Shown one piece after another: positions 25,493 to 34,502 of a stretch of DNA of 64,000 bases. The DNA comes from Physcomitrium patens. Taxonomy: Eukaryota; Streptophyta; Bryopsida; Funariales; Funariaceae. Position numbers and translations under genes: made by a program. The stretch covers positions 6,724,123-6,788,122 of the forward strand of contig NC_037262.1 in NCBI RefSeq assembly GCF_000002425.4. Direction: 5' to 3'. Within the stretch, counting starts at the first letter, position 1; each line of letters starts with the position of its first letter. Below the pieces are notes generated by a model. That model was not told the origin of the DNA, did no database searches, and worked only from the letters and a program-made list of their open reading frames with translations.

Positions 25493-26286
25493 TCAAATCC
25501 TAATAGCCAGAAGTTCTTCTCTTGTCAATCCATCTTCCCACGGTAGCATACTCCAAGTAAGTACCTTTTCTTCAATCGGCATAATTGGGTTTCGACCTGT
25601 CATAAGTTCTACTAGCATATATCCTGTCACCGAACTATGTGTTGTTTGATCAGCCCATAATGCAAATGACAAAAGTCGTGGCCACTCTCTAACTTTTTCA
25701 TTACAAGCTTTAACTAATGCTTTCACAATCGGTGGATGACCACGTTCGCTTTTTACATTCCCTTTCAGATTATAAGCAGTAGTCAGTGATAGTTTGACTC
25801 CACATCTTTCAAAGAACTTACGAGCTTCTTGTGCATTTAATTCTTCAAGATCAGCAGTGATTTTTCCTACGCATCTGTAGCGGCAAATGACATCTTCAAG
25901 AAAAAACCTACAAATCCCCTCTGTAGATTTTGTCCTCAATGCTCTTCCTTCTACTTGATTTGATAAATCTTCACGAGCTAAAACCAAATATCTCATCTGC
26001 CATAACCCAACTGGCATAATAACCAAATCAACAACCCATTTAAAATGATAGCGAGAGGATACGTAGGATGAAGACTATCTCGATGTCGGATATTAGAATA
26101 CGATTGACAGATTTCACATGACTCTACAAATGAGAGCATATAACGATACATATTTTTCCACCAATATCGTTCCTTGAGTTTAGCAAAAGTAGCCCAGACT
26201 CCTCTATGCCTTGTCCATAAACTATCATGAAACTCCTTTAATAATTTTAGTTTTTCTTCCTTTTTGCCTATCACTCGTTGAGGCAT
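25493..26286 (-). pseudogene. Element A integrase, zinc-binding and catalytic domains (one frameshift)
   Basis: Two overlapping frames (25993-26286 and 25493-26026) together give a nearly complete integrase. The zinc-binding part has EFHDSLWTRH and SCEICQ (HHCC). The core has the first Asp in the overlap (VDLVIMPVG), the second in ITADLEEL, and Glu in KSERGH 35 residues later, so all three catalytic residues are present. The frames overlap around 26000, where one frameshift separates them. A stop at about 25493 ends the second. Confidence 0.85.
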
Positions 26287-26827
26287 CTCAATTCCTTTCT
26301 TCGGTCTCTTCTATAAGAATCCATCTCGAAGCAAAAATCTATATTTCAGCTTTCATAGCCGAAACAACTCCCCAAGGTTCTCTTTTCACTTGCAAATATG
26401 GACACTGACGAATACTTAAAACTTTAGCTCCAAATTGAACTGAAAATCTATTCCCACTTCAATCATCTTGACCCACAGCCCATCCAATGGCAATTGGACT
26501 ACCGTCCACAGTAAGAATCACTAGTCTATTGTATTTATAATCAACCTTCTTCAATATTGGAGGTGACATCAATAATTTCTTCAAACTTTGCATTGCTTGA
26601 ATATGCCTTTCTTCCCATTTAAATCGATAGCCCTTACGTAACAGTTCATATAATGGATCCGCTATGTGAGCATAATGAGGGATCGAGATTCGATAAAATA
26701 CACATGCACCTAAAAACCTGCGAACCTCTATTAAAGAATCACAATCCTCTTTCATCCTTCCAATTGCATCAACTTTAGTCGGATCTGGTTTTCTTCCGTA
26801 AGATCCACATAAATGTCCAACAATCAC
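26287..26827 (-). pseudogene. Element A reverse transcriptase connection and truncated RNase H
   Basis: 26459-26827 is open (122 codons) and carries GHLCGSYGRKPDPTKVDAI, EVRRFLGACVFYRI and the RNase H start VILTVDGSPIAIGWAV, with its first catalytic Asp. After a stop the frame continues only to about 26355 and then passes into the segment that normally precedes the integrase zinc finger (FLLRDGFL near 26330). Ty3 RNase H is about 120 residues long. Here only some 35 residues follow the first Asp, so the later catalytic residues and the tether are deleted. Confidence 0.8.
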
Positions 26828-27570
26828 AACCTCTTATATTCTAAATATGGACTTCATACCCGATAATGTAAGATGAACTTCTCGAAGTCAAGTTAAAATC
26901 TTTTCACAATCTTGTATATGATCAACAACATATTTACGACACCCCTTTATATCTAAAGTTTCATCCTTGTCTCCTTCTCTATACCTTTTTATAGGAACAT
27001 CATCCAAAAAAAGGATAGTCTTTTCCTGAATAAAATCTCTCAATACCTTATTCATCCCATTCATCATATGCACAACTGAGTTGGTCGTGCCTTAAGGAAG
27101 AGTGCACATTCTAACCAATCCAAGTGGTGTCCTCATCGTTGTCATATCTCTACTTCCTTTGGCAAGTTGAAATTGATCATAACCTGAATACAAGTCATCC
27201 ATTGAATAGATCGCCCTTCCTGCAAACGCCTCAACAAATTCATCCACAATAGGTCCAATTCCTGCATTCTTGACAGTTATGCATTCACCGATTGCATGTC
27301 TTGAATAAACCGTAGTGACCCATTCTTCTTAGGTACCGTAAACCATCGACTAGAATACGGCGCAAATGAAGGTTCCAATATTTTTATCTTCATCTTTTCT
27401 TTTAATAGTTCCACCAATTTAGGTAAATGTGCCTTCGATAGTGGAATCGGTCTTAGAATCCAAGGTACATGCAGTACAGTGAAGATAACCATAGGTGTTA
27501 TAATATTTGGATCCACACACCCAATTTCATGAGATTCGAAGGTAAACGATCTACCTTGTTTAGCCAACAT
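26828..27570 (-). pseudogene. Element A reverse transcriptase (stops)
   Basis: 27277-27570 encodes the fingers region (VPWILRPIPLSKAHLPKL, APYSSRWFTVPKKNGSLRFI). After a stop at about 27277, matching sequence continues to 27074. The frame at 26888-27073 then gives MHMMNGMNKVLRDF and the active-site box LFLDDVPIK, that is FLDD in place of YxDD. The box and surrounding motifs mark a lineage distinct from the chromoviruses in B, C and D. Confidence 0.8.
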
Positions 27571-27573
27571 CTT

Positions 27574-28318
27574 TTAGAAGCAAGTAATTTCCTCCGGCAA
27601 TAAAGAACCATTAGAACCAATCATCAATTCTTCACAAGTCTCTTTAGTAAATTGATGTCCAATACTCATTGGATCTCTTAAACTTGCTTCTTTTGATGCT
27701 TCTCCCATTTGTTCTTTAGAATCTTTTGGTCCGGCAACAGGCTTTACCTTCTTATCTGCCATTTTATATCTCGTCTCTACAGTGCCTTCTGATGCTTGAA
27801 AAGATTCAAGTATGGTATAAACCTCTCTTGAATGAATCTCAACAATCTTATCATTATCCCCTAACTCAATAGATGTAATCAATTCCAATGAATCTTCCAG
27901 TCCATTTTCTTCATAAATACCTAAAATCTTCTCATCATCTTGCAATGTACCTAACTTGCGTAATTCTCCTTCAATATTATATAATCTTTTTCTTTCTTTT
28001 CTTTTAAAATCATCAACTTTCTTATACATAATATTTCCATTCTCCAAAATACCCATAAAACTTGCATCAAAGGAACCTTCATCTCGCGAGAGTACCTCTT
28101 CTTTTGTACCTCCATAATCTCGCTTTATAGTGGTACCTCCCTAAAATCCTTAAATCCTTCAACAATCTTTGGCAATGGTTTCTCCTTCAACTTATCTCAA
28201 TTCCGTTCATCGTTAGGAAGTACTGTTAGAAATTGTACAGCGTTCCTTGCATAATCAGAACCATCGTCAAGTACTTTTGTTTCCATCCATGTTGCCGTGA
28301 TATAAGGTTGTCCTAAAA
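27574..28318 (-). pseudogene. Element A protease-reverse transcriptase linker
   Basis: A 160-codon open frame at 27574-28056 covers the charged linker between protease and polymerase. It ends in a segment (ALIGHQFT-like, LPEEITCF) that runs straight into the polymerase. It contains no catalytic motif. 28057-28318 is the decayed end of the protease part, with stops. The linker is assigned by position and by its junction with the polymerase frame. Confidence 0.65.
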
Positions 28319-29833
28319 TCAATGGATAAGACATAGTAACTTGAATAAAGAAATGTTGCTCCGTCCCAACATCCCCAATCCGAATTTAGACATCTGGACA
28401 AGCTCCATATAATTCGCCCCGTGTGTTATTAGCTGCACGAATTGTCCATCCATGTTCCATATCAATTGGCCATTTTTGCTTCTTATAAAGATCTTAGAGA
28501 TGAGATTTATTTCAGAACCATGGTCGACTAAAGCAACAATTGGTTCTTCTATATCTCCTACTTTCACCAATACCTCAGTAGTTGCTCTTGCCCAATGCTT
28601 TCGAGTATAATGGCTCAAAGTTTCTATTTCCTTGTCACTATAATCTTCAAAACGTACTCGTTGATTATACCCATTCTTTTCATTTGTTGGTTGCTTGTAA
28701 CCAATATCAACCTCTTCTTCATCTTTATATATTCTTGCATCAATAGCATGACTCATTCCAGTTTTGCCCATTAATTGCCTCTTTTGCTTAATGTTGTCAA
28801 TGATAACATCATGAAACTCCTTCTTTGCAATTCCCAAAACTTCTTTCAATGTGAATTCTACCTTAATGTTTAATATATGTTCTTCCAACATCCCTTTCAA
28901 ATTTGTTGCCGCTTCAATGTCAAAAAGTAGCTTATAAGCAATTGATTTGTCCTTATCTTTTGTCTCCCTTGTTTTTTCTTCCAATGATGCTGAGGTATCT
29001 TTTACAAGCAATTCTTGTGAAGCTGTCCCCTGAGCCTTGTCTCCTCGAGTTTGTTTCTTAAAAGAATTCCCTTCTCTAGTATCATCAAAATTTCCTCGTC
29101 TCTTTTCTTCCATCAAAGCTTCATGTTGGCTCTTAGCAATATATGCATGAACTGAAAGAGACTCAACAGGATCCTTCCAACCTGTTGCACCTCGTATTGT
29201 AGCTGCAGTCCTCAATAATGCTTCTCGAGGTAATTTTCCTTCTTTCATTGTAGAAACAACAGAAGCCCAAAACTCACTAGTTTCCGTACTTCTACCAAGG
29301 TCATCATCTACTCTAGCACCATAACTTGCACTTTCTCGTGCTGTTGTTTCATGCTCTTTTAGGTAATCTTGAACCAATGCTCTCATTCCTCCCTTGCAAA
29401 AATTGGTTTGAAGAAGATCCTTCCTATCTTTTAATGCTATCTTCTCATCTTTCCAGCAAATAATTCCTTGCTGTATCATATTATTAAATTCATTGCAATC
29501 TTTTCTAGTGTGTGAAGCATCATCACACCAAATGCATCTTTGTACATATCCTTGTTTTGAAACCTTCTTTAAATTATTTGTAGAAGTATTCTCTTCAAGT
29601 CTTGCCAATTTGATTTGAAGATCTCGCATTCCTCGTATAATTTCTTCCATCTCCATATCTACTTTCTTTGATAAGGATGTCAAAGGTTGAACTCTAGGCA
29701 TTGTTGGTGGTGTTGTACGTATTGGAGCTTTGGTTGCTTGTACTGTTTTCAGAATATTGCTCCTATCCTTCCTCCTTTTTCTTTTGGCAAGCAACCCCAT
29801 CGCATCTTCAACGTTCTTCCACTTTGTTGTCAA
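28319..29833 (-). pseudogene. Element A gag C-terminal part with zinc knuckle, and protease
   Basis: This 504-codon open frame is the longest in the window. A CCHC zinc knuckle lies at residues 100-113 (CIWCDDASHTRKDC), which in gag binds the genomic RNA. A charged, Lys/Glu-rich region follows, with HAYIAKSQHEALMEEKRRG near residue 240. The aspartic protease active site VDHGSEINLIS is at about residues 436-446 and has the D-x-G core intact. A stop ends the frame inside the protease. Family gag and protease are one polyprotein with the polymerase. Here the upstream gag piece (30107-30475) is separated by two or more stops. Confidence 0.85.
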
Positions 29834-30475
29834 TCCTTCATCTTCTTCTTTGTCTTCAAGAAGGAGTTCTAATATCCCTTACAATTCTCCATCAGCAGCT
29901 TGAAGAAATAGATCAACTTTGTTTGGCTCCAATGTCAATTTTTCTACCTTCGACAATTAAGAGTATTGCCTCTCAAATTTCCTTAGTAGCTCTGTTGCTT
30001 GCAAATTCTTATTGGACCGTTCAATCCATTCCAGAAACAGCTTCTTAGTAACGTGATTAGCATCTTGCAAGAAATATTCGTCTTTCAATGCATGTGAAAA
30101 AACCTCCTATGAATTCCCATAACGATCCGTAATCGATGTAATATGGTCTCTTATCTCCGGTATCGTGGCAAGTCCAAATAGTTCAACCATTTTCTTCTCA
30201 GAAACCCGATTTAATTCCATTTCACGAACATAACATCTTAAATACCTTGAAATATTCCTCCCATCAAATTGATCAATTTTATTGACCACTACTTGGAATG
30301 CTTTGGTTGCCAAATCTTCCTTTCGATCATTGCTTTGCTGTTGCTGCATTGATAATGAAAAGGCTTGAAACATACTAGCAATAGACAGATCCATGTGCAT
30401 ACCTTGTCCTTTAGAAGAACCCCCACCAGAAACTCCTTCCGAAGATCCTTCAAAATTTTTATTTTCGTTTTTCAT
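29834..30475 (-). pseudogene. Element A gag N-terminal part
   Basis: A 122-codon frame starts with ATG at 30475, 71 bp inside the 5' LTR, so it is the natural gag start. A Gly/Ser-rich opening (GVSGGGSSKGQG) and a Gln run precede a helical segment (FDGRNISRYLRCYVREMELN) typical of the gag capsid region. A stop at 30107 ends it. Homologous sequence continues to 29834 with two or so further stops before the long frame. Confidence 0.8.
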
Positions 30476-30525
30476 AAAATAAAACTAAAATCAAATGAAA
30501 TCCAATACTTTCCACCTTAAGCTTT

Positions 30526-30541
30526 CTCGTCGGGTTCACCA
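30526..30541 (-). other. possible primer-binding site of element A
   Basis: Four bases inside the 5' LTR the minus strand reads TGGTGAACCCGACGAG. It starts with TGG, the complement of a tRNA 3' CCA end, at the right distance. I could not assign the tRNA species with confidence. Confidence 0.5.
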
Positions 30542-30545
30542 CTTT

Positions 30546-31091
30546 TGTCGTATTACGTGCTTTCCTGCTCGAGAACGCGCCGGACGTCTACCTATAGAAG
30601 GTAGTATGGAGATTCGCTAATATTCCAGCAGTCTATCGGTTTTTGACTGTTGGAATATAAACGACTGCAAGAATACACCGTAAATCTATATGAATGCCCT
30701 TCAACTGCTCGCCGAAGTCCTTTTTGCACCTGCCGGTAGGTCTCTAGACATTACAGAGAACCCCGAACATCCCAAACTGCTAATCTTTGATATCGCTTTA
30801 TACTCACGATCTTGTATGCACTGACTGTCTCGTTAGATTAATCCAACAAATTTCATTTACTCTGCATACTCAATCCTATAGACACCCTTTTAATTCTTCA
30901 ATCACAGACGTAACTTTGATTTCACAAAATAGTCAAGAGTAATCACACCCACTTCATTAAAAATCCCGATTCACCATTACAACACTAACTTCAGCAATGA
31001 TTGCCTCAGTCTTCCCAAAACCCTATGAAAAAAAACCCAATTCTCTATCTTTTTTCCCCTTCCCAAAGCATGAAGCTCACTCTCTGATGCT

Positions 31092-31147
<56 letters not shown>

Positions 31148-31785
31148 TATTCTCTCTCCCCTCCTATTTCTTAACCTATCCTCCCCTTTAAGCCTAATTC
31201 TCTCCTCTTTCAAACCCTAGCCTCTGAATTTCTTCAATCTTCCATCTTGGATCCAAAATTGGCTCCGTCATCAGAGCTTTCTCCTCCGTTTTTACCTTTA
31301 AGAGATCCTTTTACCGAAAGGACGTTCCCGAAATGGCACAAAAGACGGAACAATCTAAAACAGAATCAAAATCCCCGTAATCGGGACCACATTGAGTCGC
31401 CCGACCAATTCAGGTCTCATACTGGCTAAGATGCCTGTAGTAAGACTTAGATGTTCCCGTAGTTGGACCGCATTGGATTGCCCGACCAATTCAGGTCTCA
31501 TATTGGATAAAACCTGGATTGGATGTCTTGAAATTGGATCCAATTGCCTCTTCAAACCAGGCTCACCCGTCATTGAATGGGTCCTTTCTCTTCCTGCTGA
31601 CTCCTGTTATTGGAATCGAACGGAGCAATTCAGTATCCCCGGATGACTGTAACGGGGTGATTGAACCTAGCCTCTCAGTATTTGCACTGGAATTGGTCGT
31701 TCTTCTCAATATTTGAGGTAAGTGAACATTAATAAAAGTCCCCTTTCTTTATATTTTCACGGTGTACTCGTGTTACAACATGACA
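30546..31785 (-). repeat. 5' LTR of element A
   Basis: 1240 bp, same ends as the 3' LTR. The length difference comes mainly from the A run: 50 bases at 31096-31145 against 16 in the partner. By hand alignment the first 340 bp on plus differ strongly from the partner, while the last 550-600 bp are almost identical. Confidence 0.9.
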
Positions 31786-32155
31786 ACGCTGTCTTCCACT
31801 CATCTCCTTCCTTGATTCGTACGAGGTTGTAAGCTCCCCTTAGATCAATTTTTGTAAAGATCCTTGCACGTCCAAGTTGTTCTAAGAGACAAAAAATCAA
31901 GAGTAACGGATAACGATTCTTCTTTGTTACCTTGTTGAGGCCTCGATAGTCGATGCACATCTGCAACGAGCCATCTTTCTTCTTCACAAATAAGATGGGT
32001 GCTCCAGTTGACGATTTTGAATGATGGATGAAGTTTTTGGCTAGATTCTCGTCGATGTACTTCCGCAACTCTGCCAACTCCGTCTGTGATAGATTATAAA
32101 TTGGGCCAAAAGGCGGTTGTGCTCCTTTGTACAAGTCTATGGCGTAATCATATGG
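31786..32155 (-). pseudogene. Element B reverse transcriptase (first part, cut by A)
   Basis: The minus strand reads [20 protein letters not shown], then [20 protein letters not shown], then [19 protein letters not shown] and EWKTA, the fingers and palm of a Ty3 reverse transcriptase including the first catalytic Asp (KIDLRGAY). The frame ends exactly at the A insertion. The next residues are found at 23783 downward. Apart from the insertion, this stretch of about 115 codons is open. Confidence 0.88.
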
Positions 32156-32707
32156 TCAGTGTTCTGATAGCATGTCGGCATTCTTCTTTTGAAACACGTC
32201 TTTAAAATCCTGCCCAGGTATACTTATTGTCGAGGTCTTCTTTCTAGTAGTTGGAGTCGCATAAATGACAAACGGTGTGCCTTCCTTGGACAATCTTATA
32301 AACGCTCTTGCTCCAATGATTAAGGATTTCTCTATTCGGAGTTTTCTACTAGGCTTGCTCTTGGGTGGTTTTGTGGGAAAGGTCAGCTTCCGCAACTTCC
32401 AATCTATGGATGGATTATGCTTTTCCAACCAAGAAAGATCAAGAATAACAAGATTTGATGGGGTTCTAATAATATTGAAAATAATATGACTACTATGGCC
32501 CTTAAACGTCACTTCTATAGGTTTTGATTCATGGGTGACACTACCAAATAATAAAGGTCGCCCATCTATGACCTCAACGTTAACAGGTTTGGATTTTTGT
32601 ACTAAAGGGATCTTATGACACTTCGCAAATTCTTCGTCTAAGAAACAAGCAGATGCTCTTGAATCTAATAATGCTAAGGTTCTCAGTTTCTGAGGGCCAA
32701 TAAGCAA
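32156..32707 (-). pseudogene. Element B protease
   Basis: A 183-codon frame. The active-site motif LALLDSRASACFLDEEF is near residues 12-28, with the catalytic Asp kept but the following Gly of DSG replaced by Arg. The second half shows the ILDLSWLEKHNPSIDW segment that ends the protease domain in chromoviruses, then a Lys/Pro-rich linker. The Gly-to-Arg change (GGA to AGA) sits in the flexible active-site loop and should abolish activity. Element D has the same change. Confidence 0.85.
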
Positions 32708-33237
32708 AGGGATTGTAAAGCAAAGGACATGTTAAGCGAAAAGAAAGGAACCTGGTTGTTATTGCGATATTTCACTGTCCAGTCGCACGATTCCTATTGT
32801 CGCTGGGCATCCTCGTTTTCATGAACAAACGTGCCCCTAGTCTTGACAATACATCGATTTTATTTTTTGGGACAGTTTTTAACTTTGTGGCCTTCTTCAT
32901 CATAATACAAGCATAGACCTTCTTCCATACGCCGCTTTTTTTCTTCTAGGGTAAGGGATTTGACACATACCGCATCAATTTGCATATCTTCTACCTCTGA
33001 ATATGAATTCATGCTGCTTGCTAACATAGTTGGGACGTGACGAATCGTATTTTGTCTTAAACATTGGTCTTAGCAGCTTTGGAATAAGCGATTATTGCAC
33101 TTCATAGCTTTGCTAATAGCTTCGTTGAACATTTGTGGATCAAGAAGAATTAACAGCAAATCCTTCATATCATCCCTTAAATTCCAATAGAATTGACTCA
33201 TCAACGCTTCTTCGTCCCAATTGATGTCGCATGCTAA
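32708..33237 (-). pseudogene. Element B gag zinc-knuckle region (broken)
   Basis: 32872-32913 encodes CLYYDEEGHKVKNC. This is a CCHC zinc knuckle in which the second Cys has become Tyr (TGT to TAT), so metal binding is lost. Stops and frame changes surround it. It lies between the gag domain and the protease, as expected. Confidence 0.75.
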
Positions 33238-33819
33238 TTACCTGAAGTCCAATGCATAGACTGATGTAGAGCGCATCTCTTGTCGTAGTGATCCGATCTT
33301 TGTTGTAGCCAATCGAACCTTGTCGTGTTCACCAAATGCTTCCGCAAACACCTCCAAAAAGGTTTCAAAGTTGTTTAGTATGGACGATCGTTTCTCAAAC
33401 AAAGGAGCAAACCATGATAGAGCTTGCCCTATAAGTAAGGTTCCAACAAGCTCAACACGTGACTCCTCCATTGGATAGCATTTGGGCTATAAAACTGTTA
33501 TCAACCTGATTTGATTGAAGAATCCTCGAAACTTGGAACGCGTACCATCAAACTTGTTCGGAAGGCTAACTCGGGGCTCCTTATGTTGTATAACCTGCTG
33601 TGCTTGTCGAACTTGAGGCAAAGTTACTTCTCCAAGTGTAGAAGTTTGAGGCTGGTGCAACCTAGATTGTGCCATCCCAAATGCTCCATCATTATGAAGC
33701 CTTGCCACGACTCCTTCAATTTCTACAGTTCTTTGCAATAACGTAGTGAGGGCATTCATGATAGCATCCAACTTGGACTCTGAACTTTCCGTCATACTAA
33801 TGTCTTTGCCTCTGGCCAT
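33238..33819 (-). pseudogene. Element B gag (frameshifted)
   Basis: The first frame (33487-33819) starts MARGKDISMTESSESKLDAI and ends just after SLPNKFDGTRSKFRGF. The second (33238-33471) carries ELVGTLLIGQALSWFAPLF and RQEMRSTSVYALDFR, the core of the Retrotrans_gag domain that forms the particle shell. One stop or frameshift separates them. The start lies about 280 bp inside the 5' LTR. Confidence 0.82.
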
Positions 33820-34099
33820 TCTAAGAGAAGGATAGAAATGACTCTACAAAAAGACAATATTGGTTTAGAGGAGGGTACTCCACAACCTCTAAAATGCCTT
33901 AAGAGCTTCAAAAAAAGGGATAATCCACTCTCTCCAAGAAGAATAAGACTCCAATATTGTAACAAAAGAAGTATCAGTTTAGAGGAGGGTAATCCGCAAC
34001 CTCTAAAATGCTAGTACACTTCCAAGCAGAGGAATAATCCGCACTCTAACGAGGAAGAAACTAACTCTGATATCTGAGGTGAGTGAAGTCTCGACAAAC
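33820..34099 (-). other. Element B leader with an offset primer-binding-like site
   Basis: This is the untranslated leader between the 5' LTR and gag. The minus strand reads AGATATCAGAGTTAG at 34062-34076. It matches the core of the initiator-Met tRNA primer site common in plant retrotransposons (TATCAGAG) but lies about 24 bases from the LTR end rather than next to it. The plus strand also shows two similar segments (33863-33935 and 33975-34060), each with GTTTAGAGGAGGGTA, so the leader contains a decayed internal duplication. Confidence 0.55.
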
Positions 34100-34497
34100 T
34101 ATCATGGACACAGAAATACAGACTCGAGATCTAACAAGAAGTTCAAGAAGAACTGGCAAGAACTAGACTAATCAGATGAATACAAGAATAACACCAAAGA
34201 GGTGAGCTAGAGCTCCAAGAGATGTGTTGTTGAAACTGAAGAACTCTTTAGCCTCGATTCCAATATATACTCCTATTTAGGAAGCTTCTCAAGCAACTTC
34301 TACCAATTAGGAAGCTTCTAGAAGGTTCTAGAGACTTGCTTTTAGAAGGTTCTAGAAACTTATCTCTAGAAGGTTCTAAGGACTGTGTTCCTAACATCTT
34401 TTATTAACTAAGAAGCTTCTAGAAGGTTCCAAAGACTTGCTTCTAGAAGGTTCTAGAAACTTGTCTCTAGAAGGTTCTAAGAACTATGTCCGTAACA
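34100..34497 (-). repeat. 5' LTR of element B
   Basis: 398 bp. The outer end is perfect (CGTAACA then ATAGT) and the inner end has decayed to TATCATGG. It contains a 101-bp tandem duplication (units starting at 34311 and 34412) that the 3' LTR lacks. TATA-like TATATA lies at 34263-34270 on minus. Confidence 0.9.
34311..34480. promoter_or_regulatory. duplicated heat-shock element array in the 5' LTR of B
   Basis: 34311-34328 reads GAAgcTTCtaGAAggTTC and continues with taGAG. 34412-34429 repeats the same 18 bases. 34441-34458 reads TTCtaGAAggTTCtaGAA. Further CTAGAAGGTTC words lie near 34366 and 34467. All are inverted nGAAn units at the 2-nt spacing that heat-shock factors bind. The array is upstream of the TATA-like box (about 40 bp) for minus-strand transcription, the coding direction of B. 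Confidence 0.78.
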
Positions 34498-34502
34498 ATA
34501 GT
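34498..34502. repeat. target-site duplication of element B (right copy)
   Basis: ATAGT, identical to 20478-20482. Element C coding sequence resumes here. Confidence 0.92.

Larger units (their letters stand above)
23784..31785 (-). mobile_element. Element A: Ty3-type retrotransposon with 1.2-kb LTRs, inserted in the reverse transcriptase of B
   Basis: The 3' LTR is 23784-24989 and the 5' LTR 30546-31785, both with TGTCG...TGACA ends on plus. The polypurine tract is at 24990-25003. A possible primer-binding region lies at 30526-30541, 4 bp inside the 5' LTR. The flanks are ACAC (23780-23783) and ACGC (31786-31789), a 4-bp duplication with one difference. Internal order on minus is gag with a zinc knuckle, protease, reverse transcriptase, truncated RNase H, integrase, and an acidic C-terminal tail without a chromodomain. 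Its protein motifs differ clearly from those of B, C and D. Confidence 0.92.
20483..34497 (-). mobile_element. Element B: Ty3 chromovirus with heat-shock-element LTRs, inserted in C, split by A
   Basis: Flanked by a perfect 5-bp target duplication, ATAGT, at 20478-20482 and 34498-34502. The 3' LTR is 20483-20779 and the 5' LTR 34100-34497. Gag, protease, reverse transcriptase (split by A), RNase H, integrase and chromodomain follow on minus. Without A the element is about 6.0 kb. It is better preserved than C or D but still broken by stops, for example in the reverse transcriptase near 23710 and after the integrase zinc-binding part near 22510. Its LTRs are unrelated to those of C and D even though its pol is close. 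Confidence 0.92.
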
